Positions 1 through 20,521 of a DNA stretch of 64,000 nt are shown here, one piece after another. The position numbers and the translations under genes were made by a program. Origin of the DNA: Halicephalobus mephisto. Its lineage: Eukaryota; Nematoda; Chromadorea; Rhabditida; Panagrolaimidae. Location: assembly GCA_009193035.1 (NCBI GenBank), contig SWDT01000093.1:1-64000 (forward strand), in the 5' to 3' direction. The number at the start of each line of letters is the position of its first letter. Position 1 is the first letter of the stretch. The notes beneath the pieces are model-generated. The model was not told where the DNA came from. It ran no database searches and saw only the letters and a list, made by a program, of their open reading frames with translations.

Positions 1-2
1 CT

Positions 3-10418
<10,416 letters not shown>

Positions 10419-10485
10419 AATTATTTGCTCAAATACTTCAACCGGGTCATATTTGGGAATTGTTCAAAAAGTACATATTGTAAAA

Positions 10486-10491
10486 AATAAA
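10486..10491 (+). terminator. Probable polyadenylation signal of the ALK-like gene
   Basis: An AATAAA hexamer lies about 70 bases after the stop codon at 10416-10418. In such AT-rich DNA the hexamer alone is weak evidence, but its spacing is right for a nematode 3' UTR. Confidence 0.5.
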
Positions 10492-10629
10492 AGATTAAAA
10501 TTACTTGATTATCGTTTCCGTTTTTTGGAGAAGTTGAAATTTCAGAATTTTTTATAAAATCTTAATTTTATAATTTAATACCGAAGTCTATAAAGCAGTC
10601 AGTATAAAAATCACTGTCAAATTCAATTT

Positions 10630-11045
10630 TTGCATAATAATTATGTAAACCAGCCTAGTCGAATATTCCAAACAAACTGCAAATTTGATTTTGATCTTAA
10701 TTTATTTGTCAGAATGTTGCAAGCAAACTGCGGATTTTATGTTAATTTTAATCTATCTGTCAGAATATTGCATGCAAACTGCGAATTTTATCTTTATCTG
10801 TCAGAATATTGCAAGCAAACTGCGGATATGATTTTGATCTTAATTTATTTGTTAGAATGTTGCAAGCAAGCTGCAAATTTTATGTTAATCTTAATTTATC
10901 TGCTAGAATGTTGCAAGCAAACTGCGAATTTTATGTTAATTTTAATTTATTTACTAGAATGTTGCATGCAAACTGCGAATTTTATGTTAATCTTAATTTA
11001 TCTGCTAAAATGTTGCATGCAAACTGCGAATTTGATTTTGATTAT
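10630..11045. repeat. Tandem repeat of about 50 bp between the ALK-like and SLC36-like genes
   Basis: About eight units share GCAAACTGCGAATTTTAT and a TTAATTTATCTGTCAGAAT-like run. The repeat creates open frames on + only because the unit lacks stops in that phase. The two flanking genes are convergent, so this is shared 3' space. Confidence 0.88.
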
Positions 11046-11139
11046 GATGTCGGTTACTTTATACGTTTCAGTACAGATAAATTAACAAGTATTGTCATTT
11101 CATAATTCTCATAAATTTCATTATGAATTTTTAAATATT

Positions 11140-13567
11140 TTACTTTAGTAAATTCGCCAAAGTTGCTTGAAGACCAGCTACAAGTCCAAAAAGACCCAAA
11201 AAAATCAAGAAAAAATTTTTCATCAACATGAATAAAATTTTTTTTTTGAAATAAAATTTTTCTTTTTTTGGACAATTTTTAATTTTTTTCATCAATTTTG
11301 GCAAAAAAACAAGGATGTCGATAACGGGAGGAAAGACCAGAGAAATCAGTATTCCGCAAACGATCCCCACGAGAGGAATTATGTCTTCCAAGTTGGGTAC
11401 TGTAATGGCTATGATCATACAAATAAAAACCAAAAATAATCTGTAACTAAATTCAATAATAAAATTCAAAATTTTAGATTTTTGTTCTTTTTTTAAAAAT
11501 TCAAAAATAAAATTTTTAAATTTAGGAAAAGTCAATTCTATGACGACATATTGTTGGAGAGAAAATCCCGAAAAAACGACGACGATCAAAAAACTTTTCA
11601 AAATGGAATAAATAGGATCACCGGGCAGATTTAGAGAAATACTTCCTTCGACGTCGTTACCGTATGTTATGTAACCTAGTAATCCACAAAGAATGTAAAA
11701 TACGGTTCCTGTAGAAATCCCAATTGAGATGACACCGAGGAATCCGGTCATCTGGTGGGGTTTTTTGATTTTGTTTTCTATAGGAAGAACAACTGCTAGG
11801 CCTTCGTAGGCGTAGACAATAGCTCCAGAAGCCGTGACAATTCCATCCACAGCGTTGACAGCAGGAAGATTCGAAAAAGACAAGTGAGGTTGACGAATAA
11901 GGAACTGAAAACAATAATTTTACAGTAAAATTGGTTAAAAATCTATTTCTATCTATTTATCTATTTATTCCCATATCGCACATTCAAAGTTCACAAACAA
12001 TACTAAAGCTAAACTCCTTGTACCTTTTATCCAACTCATCCGTCGGTGCGAGCTTTCTGTTCCTAGGACCTTGGAATTCTTCTTATCATCTAGTTTGTTT
12101 TTGGTCAACCGGGCCTCTAATGAGAGATATCCAGAGGGCTAAGCTTCTTTAGTCTACAAGCAGCTTGCGGGCTAAGCTTCTTTAGCCTACAAGCAGCTTG
12201 AGGACTAGGCTTCTAGCTGCCGGTCTTCGGTCGGAAATCGAACCCGGATCTCGTAAATTTGAATTCACATGTACTATTCGTTAAAAATATTACAAAAAAA
12301 GCATTAATTTTCGGATAGGATTTCGCTAACTGTAAACTTTGAAATTTATATTGTTGGACAGAAAATTAGCAATTAAAAATTTCAATTTGAATAAAAGCGA
12401 ACTATAGTTGGGTATTTGGAAAACATCCATATCAACACAGTAACAAGAAATAAAATCTGTTAATACACGAGAAATTAGTAAAATAATTACCCATTTATAC
12501 TAATCAACTAGTTCATGAATCAAAGATTCTACATTTTTAACCTCACTACAAATTTAACTACTCTAAGGAAATTAATTACAGTAGAATTTCGATATCAAAT
12601 ACCCCAGCTATAATGTATCCTTTGTTATGAGGTACACTTTGCCTGATCCTAAGGGGATATCTTATATCCAAGTTATATTGTACATAGAACTAGGTATTTT
12701 GTAATTATTTTAAAGAAAAAAAATAAAATATAATGCAGTAGAACTTGGATATGAGATATCCCCGTTATAACATATCCTTTGTTATAACATACGCTTGGTC
12801 CGGTTCCAAGGAGGTGTCTTATATCCAAATTCTACTGTATTAACATTAACATACCTGGAAGATGCCAGTCAAAGAAATGAACATCAAAATGTTTCCCAAT
12901 CCGCTCAGGAACGCAATTATTCTCAATGTTTTCAGGCAATTGATCAGAACAAAAGGAACGAACATAATCAGCATGTATACTGTATCAGACAACCTGATAT
13001 TTGTGTACTGTTCAATGATTTCCTTCGAATGAACAGAAACAAAAACGTAATAAACACTGGTTATTCCTATTTGTAGTCCAATAACGCAAGCATTTACAGT
13101 ATGTCTATAAACTTTAGAACTTACTATAGTTGTTAAGAAGTTAATGACCTGAGGATATTGCCGTATTTCTTTGCAAATGGAAAGCTGTCAGAACAGGCGT
13201 CAAATGCGACTTGACTCAACTTCAGCGGACCTTGTCCTTTTTTTCTGGAGAGATATTGAGCAGAATTGACCAGTATGATCATACAGTAGGCGTTTAGAAG
13301 TCCGAGGAGTGGAATCAGGATGAGAGATGCTAACCATCCGGCGTCCTTGACAGCAACAGGGAGGGCGAGACAACCTGGTCCGAGTAAAGTTCGGAAAAAA
13401 TTCATAAATGCCGCCCAGTATCTAAAAATCAAAAATAAAACATGTTTTAAGTTAAAGTTCAAAACTCACGATATTCCTTTTTTTCTTTGTGAAAAATTTT
13501 CATTTTTATTTTCTGGTTCTTCGACAATGAAAATGAACTTATTTAATTCAACTTCTTTATTCTCCAT
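11140..13567 (-). CDS. Proton-coupled amino-acid transporter, SLC36 family
   Basis: Four exons on the minus strand: 13567-13470, 13421-13149, 13104-12855 and 11904-11140. They join in phase 2, 2 and 0 to give 461 residues, a normal SLC36 length. The N-terminus is short and hydrophilic (MENKEVELNK...). The first membrane segment carries the family signature FFRTLLGPGCLALPVA; later segments include VIGLQIGITSVYYVF and SGAIVYAYEGLAVVLPIENK. In this family these helices form a pore that carries small neutral amino acids with protons at the plasma membrane or lysosome. The donor at 13148 (GTCATT) is weak, but it restores phase and an uninterrupted membrane protein. The last intron (11905-12854) holds a SINE and a MITE pair. 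The exact substrate cannot be read from sequence. Confidence 0.93.
11943..12292 (-). mobile_element. tRNA-derived SINE in SLC36 intron 3
   Basis: Read on the minus strand, it starts near 12292 with an RNA polymerase III promoter: an A-box-like TAGTACATGTG and a B box GGTTCGATTTC (around 12226-12245 on +). It ends near 11943 in a GATA-type tail (TAAATAGATAAATAGATAG). The body is shared with 31383-31612, which lacks the tRNA-like head. A short internal duplication (GCTAAGCTTCTTTAG...ACAAGCAGCTTG) is present. No target-site duplication was found by eye. Confidence 0.8.
12577..12682. mobile_element. MITE copy a (TIR ACAGTAGAA...), first half of a composite pair
   Basis: Terminal inverted repeats: ACAGTAGAATTTCGATAT at the left and its imperfect complement (TATCCAAGTTATATTGT) at the right, next to TA. 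The TIR resembles the CAGT-starting, GATAT-containing ends of pogo/Tigger-type elements. It has no coding capacity. Confidence 0.75.
12735..12839. mobile_element. MITE copy b, second half of the composite pair
   Basis: Ends are GCAGTAGAACTTGGATATGA and TATCCAAATTCTACTGTA. It is separated from copy a by a spacer of about 50 bp (ACATAGAACTAGGTATTTTG...) that recurs between MITE pairs at 16.2 kb and 54.4 kb. Confidence 0.78.
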
Positions 13568-13766
13568 TTTTCCGACAGTATCAACAAAGATCAAAAATCA
13601 AGCAAACCAAAGAACCATTTAAACTAAGAATTTGAGAAACATTACTCATCAGAAACAAAAGCGGGAAATATGAATCGGAATTTTCATAAAAATTACAACA
13701 TTTAGGACCACAAGAATAATACAATACACTTTTATAATTTTTGCAAGATGTAGCGATAGAACATAC

Positions 13767-13836
13767 AGTCAATTCTCGATTTAACGTAATTTTTGTCCGG
13801 TCCCTTGGATTACAGTATATCGAGAGTCGACTGTAG
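13767..13836. mobile_element. Very short MITE of a second TIR family
   Basis: About 67 bp with ends CAGTCAATTCTCGATTTAAC and TATATCGAGAGTCGACTG, flanked by TA on both sides. The ends are typical of Tc1/mariner-pogo derivatives. It lies just upstream of the SLC36-like start codon. Confidence 0.8.
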
Positions 13837-13956
13837 TTGCTTATTATTCAGCTTAATTGCTGAAAGAACCATGTTAAATAAATACGAGTAGCATTAAATT
13901 GTAATAAATGATTTGCATTGAACGTTATTTCTGAATCACTCTAATCGTTATCATAT

Positions 13957-14293
13957 ACAGTATAACTTGGATATAAGATATCCCTTGAGATCGGGCAAAG
14001 TGTACCTCATAACAAAGGATACATTATAGAGGGACACATTCGAAGGCAGACTAGCTGTTGAGATAGGAAATATAATAGAAAAAAGACCTGAATATCAGGG
14101 ACCCTAGAATACTGTAGGGCATAGGTGACTTTCAGTTGTCTTATATTGTTATTTTTCTGTACTTTTGTTTAAGTAAAGATTTGTAGTATTTCCCTATTTC
14201 TAAATCCTAACACTAACCAAACACACTCAGACCTTATGTTACAACAAACGATACATTATAGCGGGGATACCTCATATCCGAGTTCTACCGTAT
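13957..14293 (+). mobile_element. MITE copy c, about 335 bp, with internal sequence
   Basis: The left end ACAGTATAACTTGGATATAA and right end TATCCGAGTTCTACCGTA are inverted repeats. The inside carries GGCAGACTAGCTGTTGAGAT, ACCCTAGAATACTGTAGGGC and GTTTGGTTAGTGTTAGGATT-like sequence. The whole unit occurs again, inverted, at 15896-16215. Confidence 0.85.
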
Positions 14294-14393
14294 TACAGGA
14301 TATTGAAATCGTTGCATTCTTGTAGTGTGAAATCGTTTCGAAGAAGTTTCTTCTTTAAAAGCAAAAATAACATTTATTAGAACTATTTAAAAT

Positions 14394-14609
14394 TTATATT
14401 AGCATCTTAAATGCATTTTTTAAAACCTTATCATTTCTTCTTACAAAATTACTTTCCGATTCGGTACTTGTTTCAATATTTCCACTCAAATGGATCGTGC
14501 ACAATCCGACAATTTTCATCTTTAATGTAAAGAACAGTGAATAAAAAACAACTCTTTTTTGGTAAATAAAAAAGATTAAAAGCAGATTCAAAACTGTTAT
14601 ATTCGTCAT
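14394..14609 (-). CDS. Doubtful small open frame with one hydrophobic stretch
   Basis: From an ATG at 14609 the minus strand stays open to a stop at 14394. It encodes a hydrophobic start (MTNITVLNLLLIFFIY) and a polar tail rich in Ser and Asn. The ATG sits exactly at the edge of the dispersed repeat that begins near 14608. I do not recognise it. Against it: AT-driven composition and no supporting splice context. It could be the last exon of an unseen gene or chance. Confidence 0.2.
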   Translation of the reverse strand: MTNITVLNLLLIFFIYQKRVVFYSLFFTLKMKIVGLCTIHLSGNIETSTESESNFVRRNDKVLKNAFKMLI

Positions 14610-15172
14610 GCCGAGTGACCCATGTCTAGATGAGAAGGACAAATATTGTAGAAAAGGTTTACTTAATAGATGTCTTAGGCACAATACGAAATACTGTGTC
14701 GGACTCGACATAAACAACATCTATCAACTTCCCGCCAAGAGGAACTGTATGTTCCCTTGTCGATGCTAATGGGATTTGTTCGAGATCAAGCTTTCTTTTA
14801 TCAATATTAAAAAAATCAGTTCGGGACCAAATACTATTTATCAGTACTAAGGAAATCCGTTCAAGATCAAGCTTTCCTTATCGGTGTTAAAGAAATCCGT
14901 TCGGGACCAAATACCCTTTGTTGGTGCTAAGGGAATCCGTTCGGAATCAAGCTTTCCTCTATCAACATTTAAAAAAATCCGTTTGGGACCAAGCTTTCTT
15001 TTATCAAAGTTAAAAAAAATCCGTTCGGGACCAAGTGCTCCTTCATCGATGTTAAAAAATCCGTTTGGGACCTAGCTTTCTTTTATCAATGTTAAAAAAA
15101 ATCCGTTCGGGACCAAACGCTCCCTGTTGGTTTCACTTCCCATTAAGGATGAGGTGTCCGATCCAACAAAAA
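14608..15172 (+). repeat. Dispersed repeat with an internal minisatellite, copy 1
   Basis: It begins with GAGTGACCCATGTCTAGATG and passes through CCGCCAAGAGGAACTGTATG. It then holds an internal array (about 14770-15120) of roughly 40-bp units that alternate CAAGCTTTC...TTATCAATGTTAAA with CAAATACTATTTATCAGTAC, each followed by ATCCGTTCGGGACC. It ends with CACTTCCCATTAAGGATGAG. Copy 2, same strand, is at 20522-20925. Confidence 0.88.
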
Positions 15173-15401
15173 CAAAAAGATGAGTGCACCATATTTTTAG
15201 TACAACTTATAAAAATCCATTATTACTATCTTCTATAGATTGCGAAATATCTAGTTTGGAATTAATTAATCTTGATGTGAATTTTTTCGTTTTTTTTATT
15301 TTCTTGAATTTTTTTTTATTTAAATTTGAAATTTGTTTTTAAAAATTTTCATATTTTTTAAATTAAAAATCGACAAGGCACAATTTCTTACAAGAAGCCT
15401 T

Positions 15402-15804
15402 TTATGGAATAGTACCGTAATCAGCCAGATTCTCTTCACTGGAATCTTGTTGAAACAAAGTAATTTCGCTTTGTTCGGTGAAACTGTTTATTAAACGTTG
15501 GTGATTTTCTGTGATTTTACATCTTTTTCTTTTTTTCCATTCAATGTAGAAGGTCCTCAGAATATAAAAAATAAAAAGGAAAATCGCCATGGAGAGGATC
15601 GAAGTTAGAGAAAACATTTTGTATATGTCCATCTTGTTTGAATGTTCTTGGACCTTAATATGAAATTGCATTTAGGTTCAATTTTAGGGATTTTTGGAAA
15701 CTTACGGATTTGACTTGGTAGTAGAGGCTGGGGGTCAGAGTCGAATGTAAATTTTGATTCAATTCCATGGGTTCGTTGGGTTCTGGTGGATCGACTTTGT
15801 TCAT
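15402..15804 (-). CDS. Tentative small single-pass membrane protein, family unknown
   Basis: Two exons, 15804-15706 and 15653-15402, join in phase 0 to give 116 residues. The first codon follows a good acceptor (TTTTCAG two bases upstream), which could be a cis or a trans-splice site. The donor GTAAGTTT at 15705 is consensus; the acceptor ATTAAG is poor. Residues 1-45 are polar and proline-rich (VDPPEPNEP), then comes a hydrophobic helix (SILSMAIFLFIFYILRTF), a basic stop-transfer stretch (KKRKR) and an acidic tail ending DYGTIP. This topology suits a type III or tail-facing membrane protein. Two inverted MITE copies flank it. I do not recognise the family. Confidence 0.42.
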
Positions 15805-15895
15805 TTCTGAAAATTACTTTTTAAACAAACACGATTATTTTAAATTTTATATAATGTACGATTTCTTTCGGAACTGTTAACATAGGAAAAGGGAT

Positions 15896-16215
15896 TACAG
15901 TAGAACTCGGATATAAGGTACCTCCGCTATAATGTATCGTTTGTTGTAACATAGGGTCTGAGTGTGTTTGGTTAGTGTTAGGATTTAGAAATAGGGAAAT
16001 ACTACAAGTCTTAAACAAAAGTACAGAAAAATAACGATATAAGACAACTGAAAGTCACCTATGCCCTACAGTATTCTAGGGTCCCTGATATTCAGGTCTT
16101 CTCTTTCTATTATATTTCCTATCTCAACAGCTAGTCTGCCTTCGAATGTATCCTTTGTTATGAGGTACACTTTGCCCGATCCTAAGGGGGATATCTTGTA
16201 TCCAAGTTATACTGT
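15896..16215 (-). mobile_element. MITE copy d, inverted relative to copy c
   Basis: Ends are ACAGTAGAACTCGGATATAA and TATCCAAGTTATACTGTA. The interior is the reverse complement of copy c, including GTTTGGTTAGTGTTAGGATT and GCCCTACAGTATTCTAGGG. It forms a composite with copy e through the shared spacer at 16216-16269. Confidence 0.85.
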
Positions 16216-16269
16216 ACATAAAACTAGGTATTTTGTAATTATTTTAAAGAAAAAAAGATAAAATATAAT

Positions 16270-16450
16270 ACAGTACAACTTGGATATGAGATATCCCCAT
16301 TATAACATATCTCTTGTTATACCGTACGGTGTGAATGAGTGAGTTTAGTTAGTCTGCCTTCGAATGTATTCCTTCTATAACATATCATTTCTTATAACAT
16401 ACGCTTTGCCCGATCTCAAGGGGGTGTCTTATACCCAAATTCGATTGTAT
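16270..16450. mobile_element. MITE copy e, about 180 bp
   Basis: Ends are ACAGTACAACTTGGATATGA and TACCCAAATTCGATTGTA. The interior (GTGAATGAGTGAGTTTAGTT, CTGCCTTCGAATGTAT) matches copy g in the SOS intron closely. Confidence 0.82.
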
Positions 16451-16454
16451 AATG

Positions 16455-16690
16455 ATAATTTTTACTAGAGCAATATGACACAGATACAACTTTGATAATA
16501 ATCCTCAACACAATACAATCGAGAGCTTCATTTATGATATACAGTATTCTAGATTTCCTGATATTCAAGCTATCGTTTCAAATTTTTTCTAATTTAGTTT
16601 CTCCCAACAAGAATTTAGTCGAGAAAGCACCTTTCCTAATTACTATATCCTACAGTAATCACATTTTAATAACAATAAAAAGTAAAACAA
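16455..16690. repeat. Diverged repeat related to 27.4-27.65 kb
   Basis: This stretch (TTTTTACTAGAGCAATATGA, then ATACAGTATTCTAGATTTCC and CTGATATTCA) resembles 27418-27650 in order and spacing. Parts are also like the interior of MITE copies c and d. Probably an old member of the same element group. Confidence 0.5.
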
Positions 16691-16744
16691 TTTTTAATAT
16701 AAGTTTTTTTTTGAATTTTATTCTTTATTTTTGACACAAATTTT

Positions 16745-16930
16745 CACTTGCATCTTAGAACGAAAAGTTAATCGTGATTATTAGGAACTTTCGCGGCGGG
16801 AGTTGCTTTTGTTTTTTTTTCTTTTTTTGCAAAAATTATTTTTTCCATTTTTTATAATTGCAGTGAATTCAACAACGCTGCTGTTATCATAGTCATTAGG
16901 AACTTTCGCGGCGGGAGTTCAGTTTTCTCC
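16745..16930. repeat. Two copies of a GC-rich box about 130 bp apart
   Basis: ATTAGGAACTTTCGCGGCGG followed by GAGTT occurs at about 16778 and 16889. No other function is apparent. It stands out because the surroundings are AT-rich. Confidence 0.6.
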
Positions 16931-16997
16931 TTACATCGGAGACCACGCATATGAAAACAATTAAAAATAAATTATTATTTATTGTTGGATTGTGAAC

Positions 16998-17308
16998 AAC
17001 GTGAACGGCGGAAATATAAGAGGATAAAATATAAAAGTGGACAAACTATAAGATCGAAAATATAAGATGGGGATAGTAAGTTCCTGTTGCTTTTTTAGAC
17101 TGGATTCAGGCTTAGGCTTAGCCCTTAGGCTTAGGCTTAGTCTTTAGGCTTGGACTTAGCCTTTAGTCTTTAGTCTTTAGTCTTTAGGCTTAGGCTTAGG
17201 CTTGGGCAAATCCAGGTATGGATACAGAAATGTCTTTAAAGAGTAAAGAAAGCATATTTTCGATCTTATATTTTATCCATTTTTATATTTTGTCCTCTTA
17301 TATTTCAT
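16998..17308. mobile_element. Foldback element with telomere-like repeats in its loop
   Basis: The left arm (about 16998-17065) contains AAATATAAGAGGATAAAATA and ATAAGATCGAAAATATAAGA. The right arm (about 17250-17308) is the imperfect reverse complement. GTGAAC lies directly outside each arm (before GGC on the left, after GCC on the right), a likely 6-bp target duplication. The loop contains the TTAGGC-type tract at 17106-17206. No coding capacity. Confidence 0.75.
17106..17206 (+). repeat. Interstitial TTAGGC-like tract (nematode telomere hexamer)
   Basis: Runs of TTAGGC mixed with TTAGTC and TTAGCC variants cover about 100 bases. TTAGGC is the telomere repeat of most nematodes, so this supports the taxonomic reading. 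The tract is degenerate and internal, not a chromosome end. Confidence 0.85.
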
Positions 17309-17545
17309 CCTAATGCCGTGAACAATCTATTTGAGTACAAGCAGGATAACTTTGGTCCCGAAGGGAAATACCATAAGGACCAATGGAAAGCGTACGATTG
17401 CGGATTGGCGGGAATTTTAAAATTGCGCAATTATTTTTGTAAATTTGCGATTTATCTCGTGCCTATGACCCCATATAGTTGTTTTATATATTTCTCGTCT
17501 ACACACGGATCCGGAGCCCCCAGCGACGATCCGATATTTATATAA
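17309..17545 (+). pseudogene. Short open frame split from its left side by the foldback insertion
   Basis: After the foldback, + stays open for about 75 codons with more balanced codons than its neighbours in its first half (EYKQDNFGPEGKYHKDQWKA). Joining the sequence left of the element (ending AACAACGTGAAC) to the sequence right of it does not yield a recognisable protein. It might be a broken exon or old transposon coding sequence; I do not recognise it. Confidence 0.2.
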
Positions 17546-17599
17546 CAAAAATAATCAAAATTCATTGTTTTAAAATTACAAAAAATTCAAAATATTTAA

Positions 17600-19500
17600 A
17601 TTTTTTAATTGTTGGAGATTTCTAAAGAAAATTTATTTTTTAAAAAACCTAAAAAATTCAACATGGAAAAAATAAGTTTTACAAAATCCCGAAATTTCAA
17701 TATGGCGGAAAATAAATCTGAAAACGTTCTCAAACTCCAACATAGCGGAAAACAAATCTCATACTATGTCGAAATTTCAATAAAAAAATGAACTTTATGA
17801 ACTTTCGGACTTTCAACATGATTGAAAAATACATCCCAAAAATCTTCCAACTTCGATACGAACATAAAAAAATTTTATAAAATTTTAAAATAGAAAAATT
17901 TGAAAATGTTAGAAATTTTAAAGTTTAAAAAATTTTAGAAATAGAAAAATTTGAAAATGTTAGAAAGTTTAAAAAATTTTAGAAATAGAAAAATTTTGGA
18001 AATTTTAGAAATTTAAAAAAAGAAAAAAATAAATTCTACAGTACTTTTAAATTTGTATATTAAAAATGAGTTTCACAAAGATTCGGAAGTTGAATACAAA
18101 AAATTAATTTTTTGAAATTTCAAAATTTAAATATAATTAAAAAATAAAATTCTAATTTGATTAAAAAATTGACTTCAAAAATTCGACGTAATTGAAAATA
18201 AATTTAATAAAATTTTAAAATTAAAAACCTAACATAATTGAAAATAAATTTTAAGAAATTCTGAATTCTAAAATGATTGAAAATAAGTTTTGTAAAATTT
18301 TAAAATTAAAAAAAATAAAAAATAAATTTTAATAAATTTCGAGTTTAATCAAGAAATCTAAAATTATTCAAAAACTTCAAATTAGAAATAATTTTTATAA
18401 AATTCTATAATTTTATTTAAAAATTTACAAAAAAAAATAAATTCTGAAAAATTTATAAAAAAAAAAGTAAATTTTAAAAAATTTAAAATTAAAAAAAAAG
18501 TAAATTTTAAAGAATTTAAAATTTAAAAAAAAATAAATTTTAAAAAATTTTAAATTAAAAAAAAATAAATTTTAAAAAATTTTAAATTTAAAAATATTAG
18601 AAAGTTAATAAAAACAAAAATTAATTAATAGAAAATAAATTGTAATGTTTTAAATATTGTAAAACCTAATTTGTCAACTATAATAACCATGCTTTCCTTT
18701 TTGGGCCAAACCTATTGTGGAAAAAAAGAAAAAATGCAAATAGTGCCCGAGGGAAAATTCAAAGCTTTCTGAAAAAAACTTATTTTTCGAGAAAATCGGG
18801 AGTTTACTTGAACAATGCCATTTTAAAAATGACAATTTCCTTTTTGATAACTTCGGTTTGAGAAACATCAACTTGGAGGAAATAAAATTTTTTTTCAAAG
18901 CAATGTTAAAAAACATGTTTTTTGAAAAATTTGATGAATAAAAACAATAAAATAAAACTATTATTGGTTTTAATGGAATTTTTAGATTAATTGAAAGATC
19001 ATTAAATTCAAATTTCAAAAACGAATTAAGGAATATTCATAGTAAAATAAATTTTTTTATTCGAAAATTTTGATTTTTTTTATTAAAAAATAGAAATTAT
19101 TTATGATAGATTTTTTTATTTGAAGATTTTAATTTTTTTATTAAAAAAATGGAAATTATTTATAATAAATTTTTTTATTTGAAGATTTTAATTTTTTTAT
19201 TAAAAAAATGGAAATTATTTATAATAATTTTTTTATTCGAAAATTTTGATTTTTCATTAAAAAAATAAAAATTATTTATAGTAAACTTTTTTATTCGAAA
19301 ATTTTGGTTTTTTATTTTAAAAAAAATTATTCATAGTAAAACTAAACTTTTTTTTATTCGAAAGCTTTTAGTTTTAAAAAAGTTGGAAATTATTCATAAT
19401 AAACCAAACTTTTTATTCGAAAGCTTTTAATTTTTTATTAAAAAAGTTGGAAATTATTCATAATAAAACAAACTTTTTATTCGAAGGCTTTTAATTTTTT
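17600..19500. repeat. AT-rich low-complexity spacer with several simple arrays
   Basis: From 17600 to 18620 the sequence consists of diverged AAAATTTAGAAA-type and ATAAATTTTAAAAAATTT-type runs. From about 19030 to 19510 a unit of about 60 bp recurs (ATTATTTATAATAAATTTTT with TATTCGAAAATTTT). No supported gene. Confidence 0.65.
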
Positions 19501-19509
19501 ATTATTTAA

Positions 19510-20490
19510 GGATATTATTCAAGAAATGGTCCTGACACGAAAGACAGTTGATTTTTTTTTGACTATGGATTTAAGTATTTTTTTAAATTTTAACGAAATT
19601 TTTATTCAAAAAAAGAATCAGACAATATTCATGGTATGACTAACATTTTTTACTCGAAAAATTCTTTAGTCTTTATTCCCCAAGGGCAATATTTAAGTGA
19701 TGGTCTTGACACGAAAAATAGTCGGTTTTTTAACCATGAAATTAGGCCTTGTATTTTAAAGAAATTTTTATTTAAAAAAATTAAAAATTATTTTTTTCAA
19801 AATCAATAATTTTCTACTCAAAAATACTTACTCTTTAGACCCTCAGGGTACGATTTAAAAAATGTTCTGATCACGAAAAATAATTATTTTTTTGACTATG
19901 AAATTAAATACTGTATGACAAGGAACCAAGTTTTTAATCAAGTATTTGATACTTGAAGATCCGGTTCATCCGCCATCGTGGTGGAGCAGATTTTTCAGTT
20001 TCCTTCTGTATTTCTCGTGATTCCTGGGGAGTTGTAGCTACCGTTTCCCGGTTGTCTTCTCTGTTTCCTTACGCCATCGGTCTGGTGATCTTCCTTGAGG
20101 TCTTTTGAAATTGTACGGTCACCAAAACGTCGTCCATCTGTTGTCTTTTCGTCTTGCAACATGTCTGGTCCATCTTAATTTCTTTATTCTCGCATCCAGA
20201 AAAACATCTTTAGTCAAGTGTTGTTCACAATGGGACCAATTTTTTCACCCGACATATTCCTTATTTTCCATTCCCTAAGGGCATGTTTGAAAAAATGGCT
20301 TTAACATGCGTGATACTTGATTTATCATCCGATCACTGTACATTGAAAACCCATTAACTAAAATTAAAAAAAAGTAAATTAAACATTTTTCGTGACGAGA
20401 TCGATTTTTCTATTCAGTAAATTGTTTAATTTTGATCATTAGAAGATATATTTGAAGTAATGGTCCTGACGAGAATGATACTTACAAGGA
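19510..20490. repeat. Diverged array of a GACACGAAAAATAG-containing unit
   Basis: Units carrying AAGGGCAATATTTAAGTGAT, TGGTCCTGACACGAAA and GACTATGAAATTA recur near 19505, 19680, 19840, 20275 and 20450. The retrotransposon relic at 19955-20215 interrupts the array. Confidence 0.65.
19955..20215 (-). pseudogene. Relic of a non-LTR retrotransposon 3' end (RTE/LINE-like RT C-terminus)
   Basis: On the minus strand one frame reads DARIKKLRWTRHVARRKDN, then a stop, then GRSPDRWRKETEKTTGK, a stop, and a basic end with KYRRKLKNL. This is the pattern at the C-terminus of many LINE reverse transcriptases: a K-W-x-GHVAR-like motif, a D-N-RW motif, a GRPPxRW-like motif and a final Arg-rich W/Y-RRKL stretch. 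At least two in-frame stops and no upstream reverse-transcriptase domain show that it is dead and 5' truncated. Clade assignment is uncertain. Confidence 0.75.
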
Positions 20491-20521
20491 AAGTACATCT
20501 ATTCGAAGTTATTGTGTCTGT

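Noticed and set aside
10630..11105. Two overlapping + frames rich in Cys, Leu and Asn after the ALK-like gene
   Set aside because: Both are readings of the 50-bp tandem repeat in two phases.
18674..19018. Minus-strand frame of 114 codons with Lys, Phe and Ser bias
   Set aside because: Composition is what AT-rich DNA gives in any open frame, no splice partners or known motifs were seen, and the region is diverged repeat.
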